A DNA stretch of 64,000 nucleotides from Gordonia sediminis (lineage in GTDB: Bacteria > Actinomycetota > Actinomycetes > Mycobacteriales > Mycobacteriaceae). Below the pieces are notes generated by a model. It ran no database searches. It was given only the letters and a program-made list of their open reading frames with translations, and was not told the DNA's origin. How positions within the stretch are numbered: the stretch's first letter is position 1; each line of letters begins with the position of its first letter. The stretch covers positions 124,001 through 188,000 of the forward strand of contig RZUM01000008.1 of the NCBI GenBank assembly GCA_004193205.1. The letters are read 5' to 3'. The position numbers and the translations under genes are program-made. Of this stretch, positions 56,452-64,000 are shown one piece after another.

Positions 56452-57096
56452 TCAGGGTTCGAGCCCGGCGTCGCGGGCGAGGATCACCGCCTGCGCCCGA
56501 TCCCGGACACCGAGCTTGGCGAACACGTGACGCACATGTGTCTTCACCGTCGCCATGCTGATGAACAGCTCCGCGGAGATCTCCGCGTTCGACCGCCCGG
56601 CGCCGATCAGGGCGAGGATCTCGCGCTCACGGTCGCTCAGATCGGCGAGACCCGGAGGCGATCGTGTCGGTATGGGCGGCCGCGCCGAGTAGTGCGCCAT
56701 CATCCGGGCCAGTACCGCCGGAGCGACCACCGGTTGGCCGGCGGCGGCCGCGGTCACCGCGTCGATCAGTGCCTCGGCGGTGACGTCCTTCAGCAGGAAT
56801 CCCGACGCTCCCGCCCGGAGCGCGTCGACGACGTGCGCGTCGACGTCGAAGGTGGTGAGCACCAGGACCCGGACATCGGGATGTGCGTCGACGATGCGGC
56901 GCGTGGCCTCGACACCGTCCACACCCGGCATCCGCAGATCCATCAGGACGACGTCCGGTTGGCTCTCGGCCGCCGCGGTCACCGCCCGCAGGCCGTCGGG
57001 AGCCTCGCCCACGACCTCGATGCCGCCGAGTTCGAGGATCATCCGCAGCCCGTGGCGGACGAGGTCCTGATCGTCGACGATGAGGACGCGGGTCAT
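56452..57096 (-). CDS. NarL/LuxR-type response regulator
   Basis: This 214-residue regulator has a receiver domain (VLIVDDQDLVRHG, phosphorylated Asp 53 in VVLMDLRMPGVDG, conserved Lys in FLLKDVTAE). The C-terminal LuxR helix-turn-helix reads LSDREREILALIGAGRSNAEISAELFISMATVKTHVRHVFAKLGVRDRAQAV. ATG 57096 overlaps the stop of the histidine kinase upstream, so the two form one operon. Target genes are not known. Confidence 0.93.
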   Translation of the reverse strand: MTRVLIVDDQDLVRHGLRMILELGGIEVVGEAPDGLRAVTAAAESQPDVVLMDLRMPGVDGVEATRRIVDAHPDVRVLVLTTFDVDAHVVDALRAGASGFLLKDVTAEALIDAVTAAAAGQPVVAPAVLARMMAHYSARPPIPTRSPPGLADLSDREREILALIGAGRSNAEISAELFISMATVKTHVRHVFAKLGVRDRAQAVILARDAGLEP

Positions 57097-58208
57097 CGCG
57101 GCACCTCGGCGCCGATCGGGATGGTGACCCGGACCTCGAAGCGTGACCCGGTCTCCGTCACGTCGAAGGTGCCGCCGAGCAGCTCGGTGCGGTGCCGCAT
57201 CCCGGACAGACCGCGCCCCTGTTCGGACCCGGCATGCCCGGGCGGCATCGGATTCGTGGCGTACACCGCCACCCGATCCGGATGCCAGTCGACGTCGAGT
57301 TCCAGGTGTTCGCCGGGGGCGTGCCGGCCCGCGTTGGTGAGACATTCCCGCACGATCCGACGGACCGCCAGCGTGATCGGGGATCGGCCCGACGGCGGCG
57401 TCCCGGTCACCGAGAGGCTGTTGGGAATCCCGGCCGTCCGAGCATTGCCGGCGAGCGTCGCGAGGTCGTCGTCGGCGAGGTCGTCGTCGGCCATCGGTGC
57501 GAGCACATCGAGCACCTGACGCATCTGTGTGAGCGTGCGGTGGGCGGTGGTTCGGATGGCCTCGACCGGTTCGGCCGCCTTGTCGGGGGCGATTCGCAGC
57601 GCAGCGGCCGCGGCCTCGGCCTGGATGGCGATCAAGGTCACCTCATGGCCGACCACGTCGTGCAACTCCCGGGCGATGCGGGCCCGCTCGGCCTCGACGG
57701 CCGACTGTTCGGCGCGTGCGCGTTCGGCCTGCAGCTCCTCGGTCAGCGCGTGCAACTCGGCGTTCATACGACGCTGGTGGGCCACGAGCCGCCCCGCGAC
57801 GACCGGCGCCACCACGACGAGGACCGATCCGATCGCCGCCACCTGTTGCTCCGGGCCGAGCAGCGTCCCGACGACCGACACCACCGCGGCCCAGACGGTC
57901 ACACCAATGACCGCGGCGCGCGGACGTCCGCGCAACCCCACAGAGAAGAACTGCAGCACGACCGCAACGAAACCGAGCAGCGGGAACCCGTCGACAGGGA
58001 TCAACCAGAAGCACGACGACACCGCTGCGGCCCCCACCGGGAAGGTACGGCGCCACCCGAGCGGCAGCGATGACCCGAGCACATAGAGCACGCCGACGAC
58101 GGGGCCGGCGATCGGGACCGCGACGTGCTGAACAAGACCAGCGATCGCGAACACGACGGCGAGCGCGGCGTCGAGCGGGGTGCTGCGCAGCCGGCGCACG
58201 AGGGTCAC
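57093..58208 (-). CDS. NarL-type sensor histidine kinase (HisKA_3)
   Basis: This 371-residue kinase has about four to five N-terminal membrane helices (AVVFAIAGLVQHVAVPIAGPVVGVLYVLG and more). A short linker follows, then the HisKA_3 motif ERARIARELHDVVGHEVTLI, with the phospho-His inside ELHD. The ATPase domain has ECLTNAGRHA (N box) and GRGLSGMRHRTELLGG (G box). No periplasmic sensor domain is evident, so the signal is probably membrane-borne. GTG 58208 lies 7 nt after a TACGCT hexamer (58221-58216), indicating a leaderless mRNA. Confidence 0.9.
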   Translation of the reverse strand: MTLVRRLRSTPLDAALAVVFAIAGLVQHVAVPIAGPVVGVLYVLGSSLPLGWRRTFPVGAAAVSSCFWLIPVDGFPLLGFVAVVLQFFSVGLRGRPRAAVIGVTVWAAVVSVVGTLLGPEQQVAAIGSVLVVVAPVVAGRLVAHQRRMNAELHALTEELQAERARAEQSAVEAERARIARELHDVVGHEVTLIAIQAEAAAAALRIAPDKAAEPVEAIRTTAHRTLTQMRQVLDVLAPMADDDLADDDLATLAGNARTAGIPNSLSVTGTPPSGRSPITLAVRRIVRECLTNAGRHAPGEHLELDVDWHPDRVAVYATNPMPPGHAGSEQGRGLSGMRHRTELLGGTFDVTETGSRFEVRVTIPIGAEVPR

Positions 58209-58343
58209 GAGATGGAGCGTAGGGGAGTGTCGGACCGTCCGTCATCAGCCCGCGGGATGAGTTGGTGACCGGTCCGCAGGCTGATGAGAATCGGCCCCGC
58301 GGTCGATGTGTCGGCCCCACCGCGGTTCCTACTGTCGGACGGC

Positions 58344-59033
58344 ATGAGCACCAGCACACAGACACCCACGTACACCACCGATCCCGAACCCCCGAAGGTC
58401 TCTGCCGGCTTCGGATTGGCCTTCGCCGCAGCACAACTCGCGGTCATGTCGGTCATGGTCGCCGTCGTCCTCCCGCACGGCGGCGGGCCGAGCGCATCGG
58501 CAACGGATCGCGGCGGGGGTGTGCTGGACGCGATCGATGCCTACCGCGTCGCCAACTTCGCCTTCATGGCTTCGGGCACCCTGCTGCTCGGGTTCCTCGG
58601 CGTGGTCCGGTATCGCCTGCATCGCGCCGACGCGACCGGCACGCTGGCCACCGTCGCGGTGGCGGCGGGCACGCTCCTGGCGCTGATCTGGCCGCTGGCC
58701 GGAATGCTGCACGACGTCGCCCTCGAGGCGGCGGCCGCCGGCACCGACGTCCGGCTCCTGGGCGCCTGGGATTCGGTGGCCCCGTTCGGGCTCGCCTTCT
58801 CCGCGCTGCCCCGCCTGTTCTTCATCGGCGCGATCGTCGTCGGACTCCGACGAACAGGCGCCCCGCGATGGCTGCTCGTCAGCGGCCTCGCGTTGCTGCC
58901 ACTCGCTGCGATCGGCAGCGCGACCCTCGTCGTCGGCGCCCTGTTCCCGGTCCTCGCCGTCGGCACGCTCGGCTACGAACTCTGGATCGCCGCGCTCGCC
59001 TGGCATTGGCTCCGGACCGGATCCGACCACTGA
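58344..59033 (+). CDS. Six-helix-type integral membrane protein, unknown function
   Basis: This 229-residue protein has about six hydrophobic segments (AAAQLAVMSVMVAVVLPHG, NFAFMASGTLLLGFLGVVRY, LATVAVAAGTLLALIWPLAG, FSALPRLFFIGAIVVGL, WLLVSGLALLPLAAIGSATLVVGALFPVLAVGTLGY). No family motif is recognised. It is divergent from the two-component system and lies 41 bp before the hemerythrin-like gene. The direction suggests it may be controlled by the regulator next to it. ATG 58344 was taken as the start; the frame extends to 58284. Confidence 0.72.
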   Translation: MSTSTQTPTYTTDPEPPKVSAGFGLAFAAAQLAVMSVMVAVVLPHGGGPSASATDRGGGVLDAIDAYRVANFAFMASGTLLLGFLGVVRYRLHRADATGTLATVAVAAGTLLALIWPLAGMLHDVALEAAAAGTDVRLLGAWDSVAPFGLAFSALPRLFFIGAIVVGLRRTGAPRWLLVSGLALLPLAAIGSATLVVGALFPVLAVGTLGYELWIAALAWHWLRTGSDH

Positions 59034-59074
59034 TCACCCTCCTGCTCACCATTGCTCACCGAAAGGAACCCACC

Positions 59075-59800
59075 ATGACCAGCATTGCCCACCACAGCGC
59101 GACCACGCAGATCCTCCTGCCCGGCCAGACCTGTGTGGCCGACGGCCCGTTCGATCACTTCGGCATGTATGCGATGCACTACGCGTTCCGTCGCGACCTC
59201 GACGATCTCGTCGCGGCGGCCGCCGCGACGCCGCCCACCGATGCGGGTACGTGGCGATCCCTGGCGTCGTACTGGGAGTTCTTCGCCGACATGCTGCACC
59301 ATCACCACACCGCGGAGGACGACCACTACTGGCCGGTCCTCGCTGCCGCCGTGACCGAGCGCGGCGACGACGCCGACCGGGCGTTGGTGTCGGCGATGGG
59401 CGATGAGCACGCGCGGATAGGCTCCGCGCTCGCCCGCTGCGGGGCGGGGTTCGCGGCCGTGGCGTCCCAACCCTCGGCCGATCGCATCGACGACGTGATC
59501 GGTGCACTCGATGCGGCGCGGACCGTCGTCCTCGACCACATGGCACACGAGGAGACCGAGACGCTGCCGCTGGTCCAGCGCGTCCTGTACGTCGACGAGT
59601 ACGCGCGGGTCGAGCGCGCGATCGGCCGGTCCTATCCGGTCGCCGCCGTGGTCCGGCTCGTCCCGTGGGCGTTGTACGGTCTCGACGGCGAGGTCCGTGC
59701 CGAGGTCTGGAGCAGGGCCGAACTGCCACAACGTGTCCTATACCGGCTCGGCCGCACGCGTTTCGCGCGTCGTCACGCCGCCGCGTTCGGCTACCTCTGA
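59075..59800 (+). CDS. Hemerythrin-like HHE-domain protein
   Basis: The 241-residue protein has FDHFGMYAMHYAFRRDLDDLV near the N-terminus. FFADMLHHHHTAEDDHYWPVL is the H-x-x-x-E core. DEHARIG and VVLDHMAHEETETLPLVQRVL supply the further His/Glu ligands of a di-iron hemerythrin-like fold. A C-terminal 60-residue region (VRLVPWALYGLDGEVRAEVWSRAEL) is an extra module. Such proteins bind O2, NO or hydrogen peroxide. Together with the membrane protein upstream it may respond to redox or nitrosative stress. Start ATG 59075 follows GAAAGGAACC. Confidence 0.85.
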   Translation: MTSIAHHSATTQILLPGQTCVADGPFDHFGMYAMHYAFRRDLDDLVAAAAATPPTDAGTWRSLASYWEFFADMLHHHHTAEDDHYWPVLAAAVTERGDDADRALVSAMGDEHARIGSALARCGAGFAAVASQPSADRIDDVIGALDAARTVVLDHMAHEETETLPLVQRVLYVDEYARVERAIGRSYPVAAVVRLVPWALYGLDGEVRAEVWSRAELPQRVLYRLGRTRFARRHAAAFGYL

Positions 59801-59808
59801 TCCGGTCG

Positions 59809-59847
59809 GTGACGGATGTGGCATGTCACCGTGGCCACATCCGTCAC
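59809..59847. promoter_or_regulatory. Perfect 14-bp inverted repeat between the hemerythrin gene and dnaE1
   Basis: GTGACGGATGTGGC (59809-59822) and GCCACATCCGTCAC (59834-59847) are exact inverse complements around an 11-bp centre. It begins 9 bp after the stop of the hemerythrin gene. It may be a terminator; no T tract follows. A possible -10 TAGAGT for dnaE1 lies at 59888-59893. Confidence 0.75.
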
Positions 59848-59943
59848 GGCTCGCCGCGCCTGCCGGTGCGTGTCGGTGCGGCGACATAGAGTGGAGCCCG
59901 ATCTCCCCGATGAGGCCGTTCGAGAGGTAGCTGAAGAGGCGCT

Positions 59944-62900
59944 GTGACCGATTCGTTTGTTCACCTGCACAACCACACCGAGTACTCGATGCTCGACGGT
60001 GCCGCGAAGGTGTCGCCGCTGTTCGCCGAGGCCAAACGGCTCGGGATGACCGCGATCGGGATGACCGACCACGGAAACATGTTCGGTGCCAGTGAGTTCT
60101 ACAACACCGCCGTCAAGAACGAGATCAAGCCGATCATCGGCATCGAGGCCTACATCGCGCCTGACTCCCGGTTCGACACCAAACGTGTCACCTGGGGCAC
60201 GCGCGACCAGAAGAGCGACGACGTCTCCGGTAGCGGCGCCTACACCCACATGACCATGGTCGCCGAGAACGCCACCGGGCTGCGCAACCTGTTCAAGTTG
60301 TCGTCGCTGGCCTCCATCGAGGGGCAGCTCGGCAAGTGGGCGCGTATGGACGCCGAAATCATCGCCGCGCACGCCGAGGGCATCATCGCGACCACCGGCT
60401 GTCCGTCGGGCGAGGTGCAGACCCGGCTGCGGCTCGGCCAGGAGCGGGAGGCGCTCGAAGCCGCGGCGAAGTGGCAGGAGATCTTCGGCAAGGAGAACTT
60501 CTACCTCGAGCTCATGGAGCACGGCCTCGAGATCGAGCGTCGGGTCCGCGAAGGCCTCCTGGAGATCGGCCGCACTCTCGGCATCAAACCCATCGTCACC
60601 AACGACTGCCACTACGTCACCAAGGACCACGCGGCGAGCCACGAGGCGCTGCTGTGTGTGCAGACCGGCAAGACGCTGTCGGACCCCACCCGCTTCAAAT
60701 TCGACGGCGACGGGTATTACCTGAAGTCGGCCGAGGAGATGCGCGCGCAGTGGGATTCGGTGGTTCCGGGCGCCTGCGACAACACCCTCGAGATCGGCGA
60801 GCGGGTCGAGTCCTACGCGGATGTCTTCACCCATCGCGACCGGATGCCGATCTTCCCGGTGCCCGAGGGCGAGTCACAGGACACTTTCCTGCGCAAGGAG
60901 GTCGCCAAGGGGCTCACCGAGCGCAGGTTCGCCGGGACCGAGGTGCCGCAGGACTACCTCGAGCGCGCCAACTACGAGCTCGACGTCATCATCCAGATGG
61001 GTTTTCCCGCCTACTTCCTGGTGGTCGGTGACCTGATCCGGCACGCCCTCGACGTCGGCATCCGCGTCGGACCTGGCCGTGGTTCGGCGGCCGGCTCGCT
61101 GGTCGCGTGGGCGCTGGGCATCACCAACATCGACCCGATCCCGCACGGACTGCTCTTCGAGCGATTCCTCAATCCCGAGCGCGTGTCGATGCCCGATATC
61201 GACATCGACTTCGACGACCGCCGCCGCGGTGAGATGGTGCGTTACGCCACCGAACGCTGGGGCACCGAGAAGGTCGCCCAGGTCATCACCTTCGGCACCA
61301 TCAAGACCAAGGCGGCCATCAAGGACTCCGCCCGAGTCCAGTTCGGGCAGCCCGGCTTCGCCATCGCCGACCGCATCACCAAGGCACTGCCGCCGCCCAT
61401 CATGGCCAAGGACATCCCGGTCTGGGGCATCACCAATGCCGAACACGAGCGCTACGCCGAGGCCTCCGAGGTGCGCACGCTCATCGAGACCGATCCCGAC
61501 GTCAAGAAGATCTACGACACCGCGCTCGGCCTCGAAGGTCTGATCCGTAACGCCGGCGTCCACGCCTGCGCGGTGATCATGTCATCGGAGCCGCTGACCG
61601 ACGCGATCCCGGTGTGGAAACGCGCCCAGGACGGCGCGATCATCACCGGCTGGGACTATCCGTCGTGCGAGGCCATCGGCCTGCTGAAGATGGACTTCCT
61701 CGGCCTCCGCAATCTCACCGTCATCGGTGACGCGCTGGAGAACATCAAGACCAACCGGGGCGTCGAGATCGACCTCGACACCCTGCCGCTCGAGGATGTC
61801 AAGACCTACGAGTTGCTGGCCCGCGGCGATACGCTGGGCGTGTTCCAGCTCGACGGCGGGGCCATGCGCGAGCTGCTGAAACTGATGCAGCCCACCGGGT
61901 TCGAGGACATCGTCGCGGTGCTCGCGCTCTACCGGCCGGGTCCGATGGGCGTGAACGCGCACACTGACTACGCCAAGCGCAAGAACGGTCTGCAGGACAT
62001 CAAACCGATCCATCCGGAACTCGAGGAACCGCTCAAGGAGATCCTCGCCGAGACCTACGGTCTGATCGTCTACCAAGAGCAGATCATGCAGATCGCCCAG
62101 AAGGTCGCCGGCTACTCGCTCGGACAGGCCGACCTGCTCCGGCGTGCGATGGGCAAGAAGAAGAAGGAGATCCTCGACGAGGCCTACGACGGCTTCGCCG
62201 AGGGCATGCGCTCCAACGGTTTCTCGCAGGCCGCGATCACCGCGCTGTGGGACACCGTGCTCCCGTTCGCCGGCTACGCGTTCAACAAGTCGCACGCCGC
62301 GGGATACGGGCTCGTCTCGTTCTGGACCGCCTATCTCAAGGCGAACTACCCGGCCGAGTATATGGCCGGTCTGCTCACCTCGGTCGGCGACGACAAGGAC
62401 AAGGCCGCCATCTACCTCGCCGACTGCCGCAAGCTGGGCATCACGGTGCTGCCGCCCGACGTCAACGAGTCGCAGCGCAACTTCGCGGCCGTCGGCGCCG
62501 ACATCCGGTTCGGGCTCGCCGCGATCCGCAACGTCGGGACCGGTGTGGTGTCGTCGATCCTCGCCGCGCGCGAGGAGAAGGGGAAGTTCACCACCTTCTC
62601 CGACTATCTCGGCAAGATCGACGTGACCGCCTGCAACAAGAAGGTCACCGAGTCGCTGATCAAGGCGGGGGCCTTCGACTCCCTCGGCCACCCGCGCAAG
62701 GGTCTGTTCCTGGTGCACGGCGACGCGGTGGAATCGGTCATCGGCACCAAGAAGGCCGAGGCGATCGGGCAGTTCGACCTGTTCGGCGACGCCGGCGGTG
62801 CCGACGAGACGATGGCCGAGGTGTTCGCGGTCAAGGTGCCCGACGAGGAATGGGAGTCCAAGCACAAACTCGCGCTCGAGCGCGAGATGTTGGGGCTCTA

Positions 62901-63489
62901 CGTCTCCGACCATCCGCTCGCCGGTGTCGCGCACGCGATCGCCTCGCAGACCGACACCTCCATCACGTCGCTGCTCGAGGGGTCGGTGCCCGACGGCGCG
63001 CAGATCACCATCGGCGGCATCATCTCGTCGGTCAACCGGCGGGTGAACAAGAAGGGTGAACCGTACGCGGTCGTCACCCTCGAGGACATGGTCGGTGGCG
63101 TCGAGGTCTACTTCTTCCCGCGGGCGTTCCAGGCCTTCGGCCTCGACATCGTCGCCGACAACATCGTCCTCATCAAGGCGCGGGTCAACGCGCGTGACGA
63201 TTCCACGATGATCAGCGCCAACGACCTCGCCGTGCCCGATCTGGCGGCGGTCGGCACCGCGAAGCCGGTGTCGCTGACCCTGACCGCACGCTCATGCACC
63301 CCCGACCGGGTGCAGGCGCTCAAACAGGTCCTCACCCGTCATCCCGGCACCGCCGATGTGCACGTCACGCTGGTCAGCGAGCAGCGGCAGACGGTGCTGC
63401 GGCTGACCGAGGCGTTGCGGGTCACACCGAGCTCGGCGTTGATGGGCGATCTGAAGGCGCTGCTCGGACCGAGCTGTCTGGGCGGCTGA
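59944..63489 (+). CDS. dnaE1: DNA polymerase III alpha subunit DnaE1
   Basis: This is the replicative polymerase (1,181 residues). The N-terminal PHP domain keeps the metal ligands [31 protein letters not shown] and [19 protein letters not shown], which in mycobacteria form the proofreading exonuclease. The palm has [20 protein letters not shown] and [17 protein letters not shown] with catalytic Asp residues. The beta-clamp and OB region follow ([38 protein letters not shown]). GTG 59944 was used. In M. tuberculosis dnaE1 (Rv1547) lies in the same neighbourhood. Confidence 0.97.
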   Translation: MTDSFVHLHNHTEYSMLDGAAKVSPLFAEAKRLGMTAIGMTDHGNMFGASEFYNTAVKNEIKPIIGIEAYIAPDSRFDTKRVTWGTRDQKSDDVSGSGAYTHMTMVAENATGLRNLFKLSSLASIEGQLGKWARMDAEIIAAHAEGIIATTGCPSGEVQTRLRLGQEREALEAAAKWQEIFGKENFYLELMEHGLEIERRVREGLLEIGRTLGIKPIVTNDCHYVTKDHAASHEALLCVQTGKTLSDPTRFKFDGDGYYLKSAEEMRAQWDSVVPGACDNTLEIGERVESYADVFTHRDRMPIFPVPEGESQDTFLRKEVAKGLTERRFAGTEVPQDYLERANYELDVIIQMGFPAYFLVVGDLIRHALDVGIRVGPGRGSAAGSLVAWALGITNIDPIPHGLLFERFLNPERVSMPDIDIDFDDRRRGEMVRYATERWGTEKVAQVITFGTIKTKAAIKDSARVQFGQPGFAIADRITKALPPPIMAKDIPVWGITNAEHERYAEASEVRTLIETDPDVKKIYDTALGLEGLIRNAGVHACAVIMSSEPLTDAIPVWKRAQDGAIITGWDYPSCEAIGLLKMDFLGLRNLTVIGDALENIKTNRGVEIDLDTLPLEDVKTYELLARGDTLGVFQLDGGAMRELLKLMQPTGFEDIVAVLALYRPGPMGVNAHTDYAKRKNGLQDIKPIHPELEEPLKEILAETYGLIVYQEQIMQIAQKVAGYSLGQADLLRRAMGKKKKEILDEAYDGFAEGMRSNGFSQAAITALWDTVLPFAGYAFNKSHAAGYGLVSFWTAYLKANYPAEYMAGLLTSVGDDKDKAAIYLADCRKLGITVLPPDVNESQRNFAAVGADIRFGLAAIRNVGTGVVSSILAAREEKGKFTTFSDYLGKIDVTACNKKVTESLIKAGAFDSLGHPRKGLFLVHGDAVESVIGTKKAEAIGQFDLFGDAGGADETMAEVFAVKVPDEEWESKHKLALEREMLGLYVSDHPLAGVAHAIASQTDTSITSLLEGSVPDGAQITIGGIISSVNRRVNKKGEPYAVVTLEDMVGGVEVYFFPRAFQAFGLDIVADNIVLIKARVNARDDSTMISANDLAVPDLAAVGTAKPVSLTLTARSCTPDRVQALKQVLTRHPGTADVHVTLVSEQRQTVLRLTEALRVTPSSALMGDLKALLGPSCLGG

Positions 63490-63553
63490 CCGACTAGCGG
63501 TGTGTCACGAACACAAGTTTTCGGCGTCCCGAACATTTTAGTTCCGACTGAGC

Positions 63554-63559
63554 TAGACT
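63554..63559 (+). promoter_or_regulatory. -10 element for the small membrane gene
   Basis: TAGACT at 63554-63559 lies 55 bp before ATG 63614. The 17-bp upstream GAACAT is a weak -35. Confidence 0.5.
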
Positions 63560-63613
63560 CGGGGCAGTGGCGATCGAACGGCCCACGATCGCGACCGAGC
63601 CCGAGGAGCGAGC

Positions 63614-63862
63614 ATGACCGCAGCGAATCCGTCCGCGATGGTCGAGGGACGTGCCGTGGTGCGCTCGTCGCGTCCGGCGGTCGAGATCGCCGGCGCACGG
63701 TGGCCGCTCTACAAGGTGCATGCGCTCCTGGCCGCGTTGATCGTGGCCATGTTCACCGTCGTCGTCACGGGCTCCGGGCAGGCCGCCGCGTGGGCGTCGG
63801 CGGTCGCGCTGGTCGTCGTCTGGTGGACCGAACGCCTTCTCAGCGGGGGAAGGCCGCGGTAG
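63614..63862 (+). CDS. Small predicted membrane protein, unknown function
   Basis: This protein of 82 residues has two adjacent hydrophobic helices (HALLAALIVAMFTVVVTG and AAAWASAVALVVVWW) and a charged N-terminus with VEIAGARWPLYKVH. ATG 63614 follows GAGGAGCG. No family is recognised. Its last 23 bp overlap the C-terminus of the minus-strand gene in antisense. Confidence 0.62.
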   Translation: MTAANPSAMVEGRAVVRSSRPAVEIAGARWPLYKVHALLAALIVAMFTVVVTGSGQAAAWASAVALVVVWWTERLLSGGRPR

Positions 63863-64000
63863 CGGTGGGGTCGAATCCGGCGGGGATCTCGTAGATCTTG
63901 CCGTCGAATCCCGCGCGGTAGAGATGTCCTGTCGAGAATCCGCGGTCGCCGCGACCGTAGGACAGCACACTCGATGTCGGGAGACCCGATGCCAGCACGC
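63840..64000 (-). CDS. C-terminus of an unidentified protein (cut by window end)
   Basis: The visible 52 C-terminal residues include SYGRGDRGFSTGHLYRAGFDGKIYEI and end in PAGFDPTATAAFPR before a TGA at 63842-63840. The composition (Gly, Tyr, Phe, Asp) is that of a real coding frame. Nothing in the visible part allows a family call. It overlaps the small membrane gene in antisense by 23 bp. Confidence 0.55.
   Translation of the reverse strand, partial: VLASGLPTSSVLSYGRGDRGFSTGHLYRAGFDGKIYEIPAGFDPTATAAFPR

Overview
The window is a high-GC chromosomal segment from an actinobacterium of the Mycobacteriales (Corynebacteriales), most like Gordonia or a close relative. Three things point there. The gene order follows the Mycobacterium tuberculosis blocks Rv2190c-Rv2144c and Rv1536-Rv1547 almost gene for gene. 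Enzymes of phosphatidylinositol mannoside and lipomannan synthesis are present (PimB', two GT-C mannosyltransferases, FadD15). MurE carries the meso-diaminopimelate motif DNPR. Species assignment is inference.

Layout. Positions 1-9,340 hold a cell-wall hydrolase C-terminus, a lipoprotein metallopeptidase, pimB', fadD15 (minus), two SRPBCC proteins, an ArsA-like protein with a broken P-loop, a small conserved protein, a ROK glucokinase and a PlsC acyltransferase. Positions 9,359-21,518 hold GT-C mannosyltransferases, RNase AS, class II DAHP synthase, the pknL / PknL-substrate regulator pair, idsA2-type prenyl synthase, metF, lppM, a phytoene-dehydrogenase-like flavoprotein and a GNAT enzyme. 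Positions 21,599-22,875 hold an SOS-type promoter with a LexA box and structured leader, a HEPN-like protein and a DUF3040 membrane protein.

Positions 23,251-43,393 are the division and cell wall (dcw) cluster: mraZ, rsmH (with an mraW RNA motif), ftsL, pbpB, murE, a murF remnant, mraY, murD, ftsW, murG, murC, ftsQ, ftsZ, pgeF, yggS, sepF, yggT, wag31 and a small membrane protein. The main anomaly is murF. Only a stand-alone, eroded C-terminal domain remains between murE and mraY, with no room for the ATP-binding domains, so the complete enzyme must be encoded elsewhere or replaced.

Positions 43,400-46,927 carry ileS behind a T-box leader. Then come a palindromic tandem-repeat island (46,969-47,376), an ECF41-type sigma factor with its oxidoreductase partner and a matching promoter, a TetR / F420-type reductase pair with two palindromic operators, dinB, ansA, two secreted lipoproteins, lspA-rluD, a NarL-type two-component system, a membrane protein with a hemerythrin-like protein, dnaE1, a small membrane protein and the end of an unidentified minus-strand gene.

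Several genes (RNase AS, aroG, pknL, the PknL-substrate gene, metF, dinB, the sensor kinase) have a TAnnnT-like -10 hexamer 6-7 nt before the start codon and no ribosome binding site. This suggests leaderless transcripts, as is common in mycobacteria.
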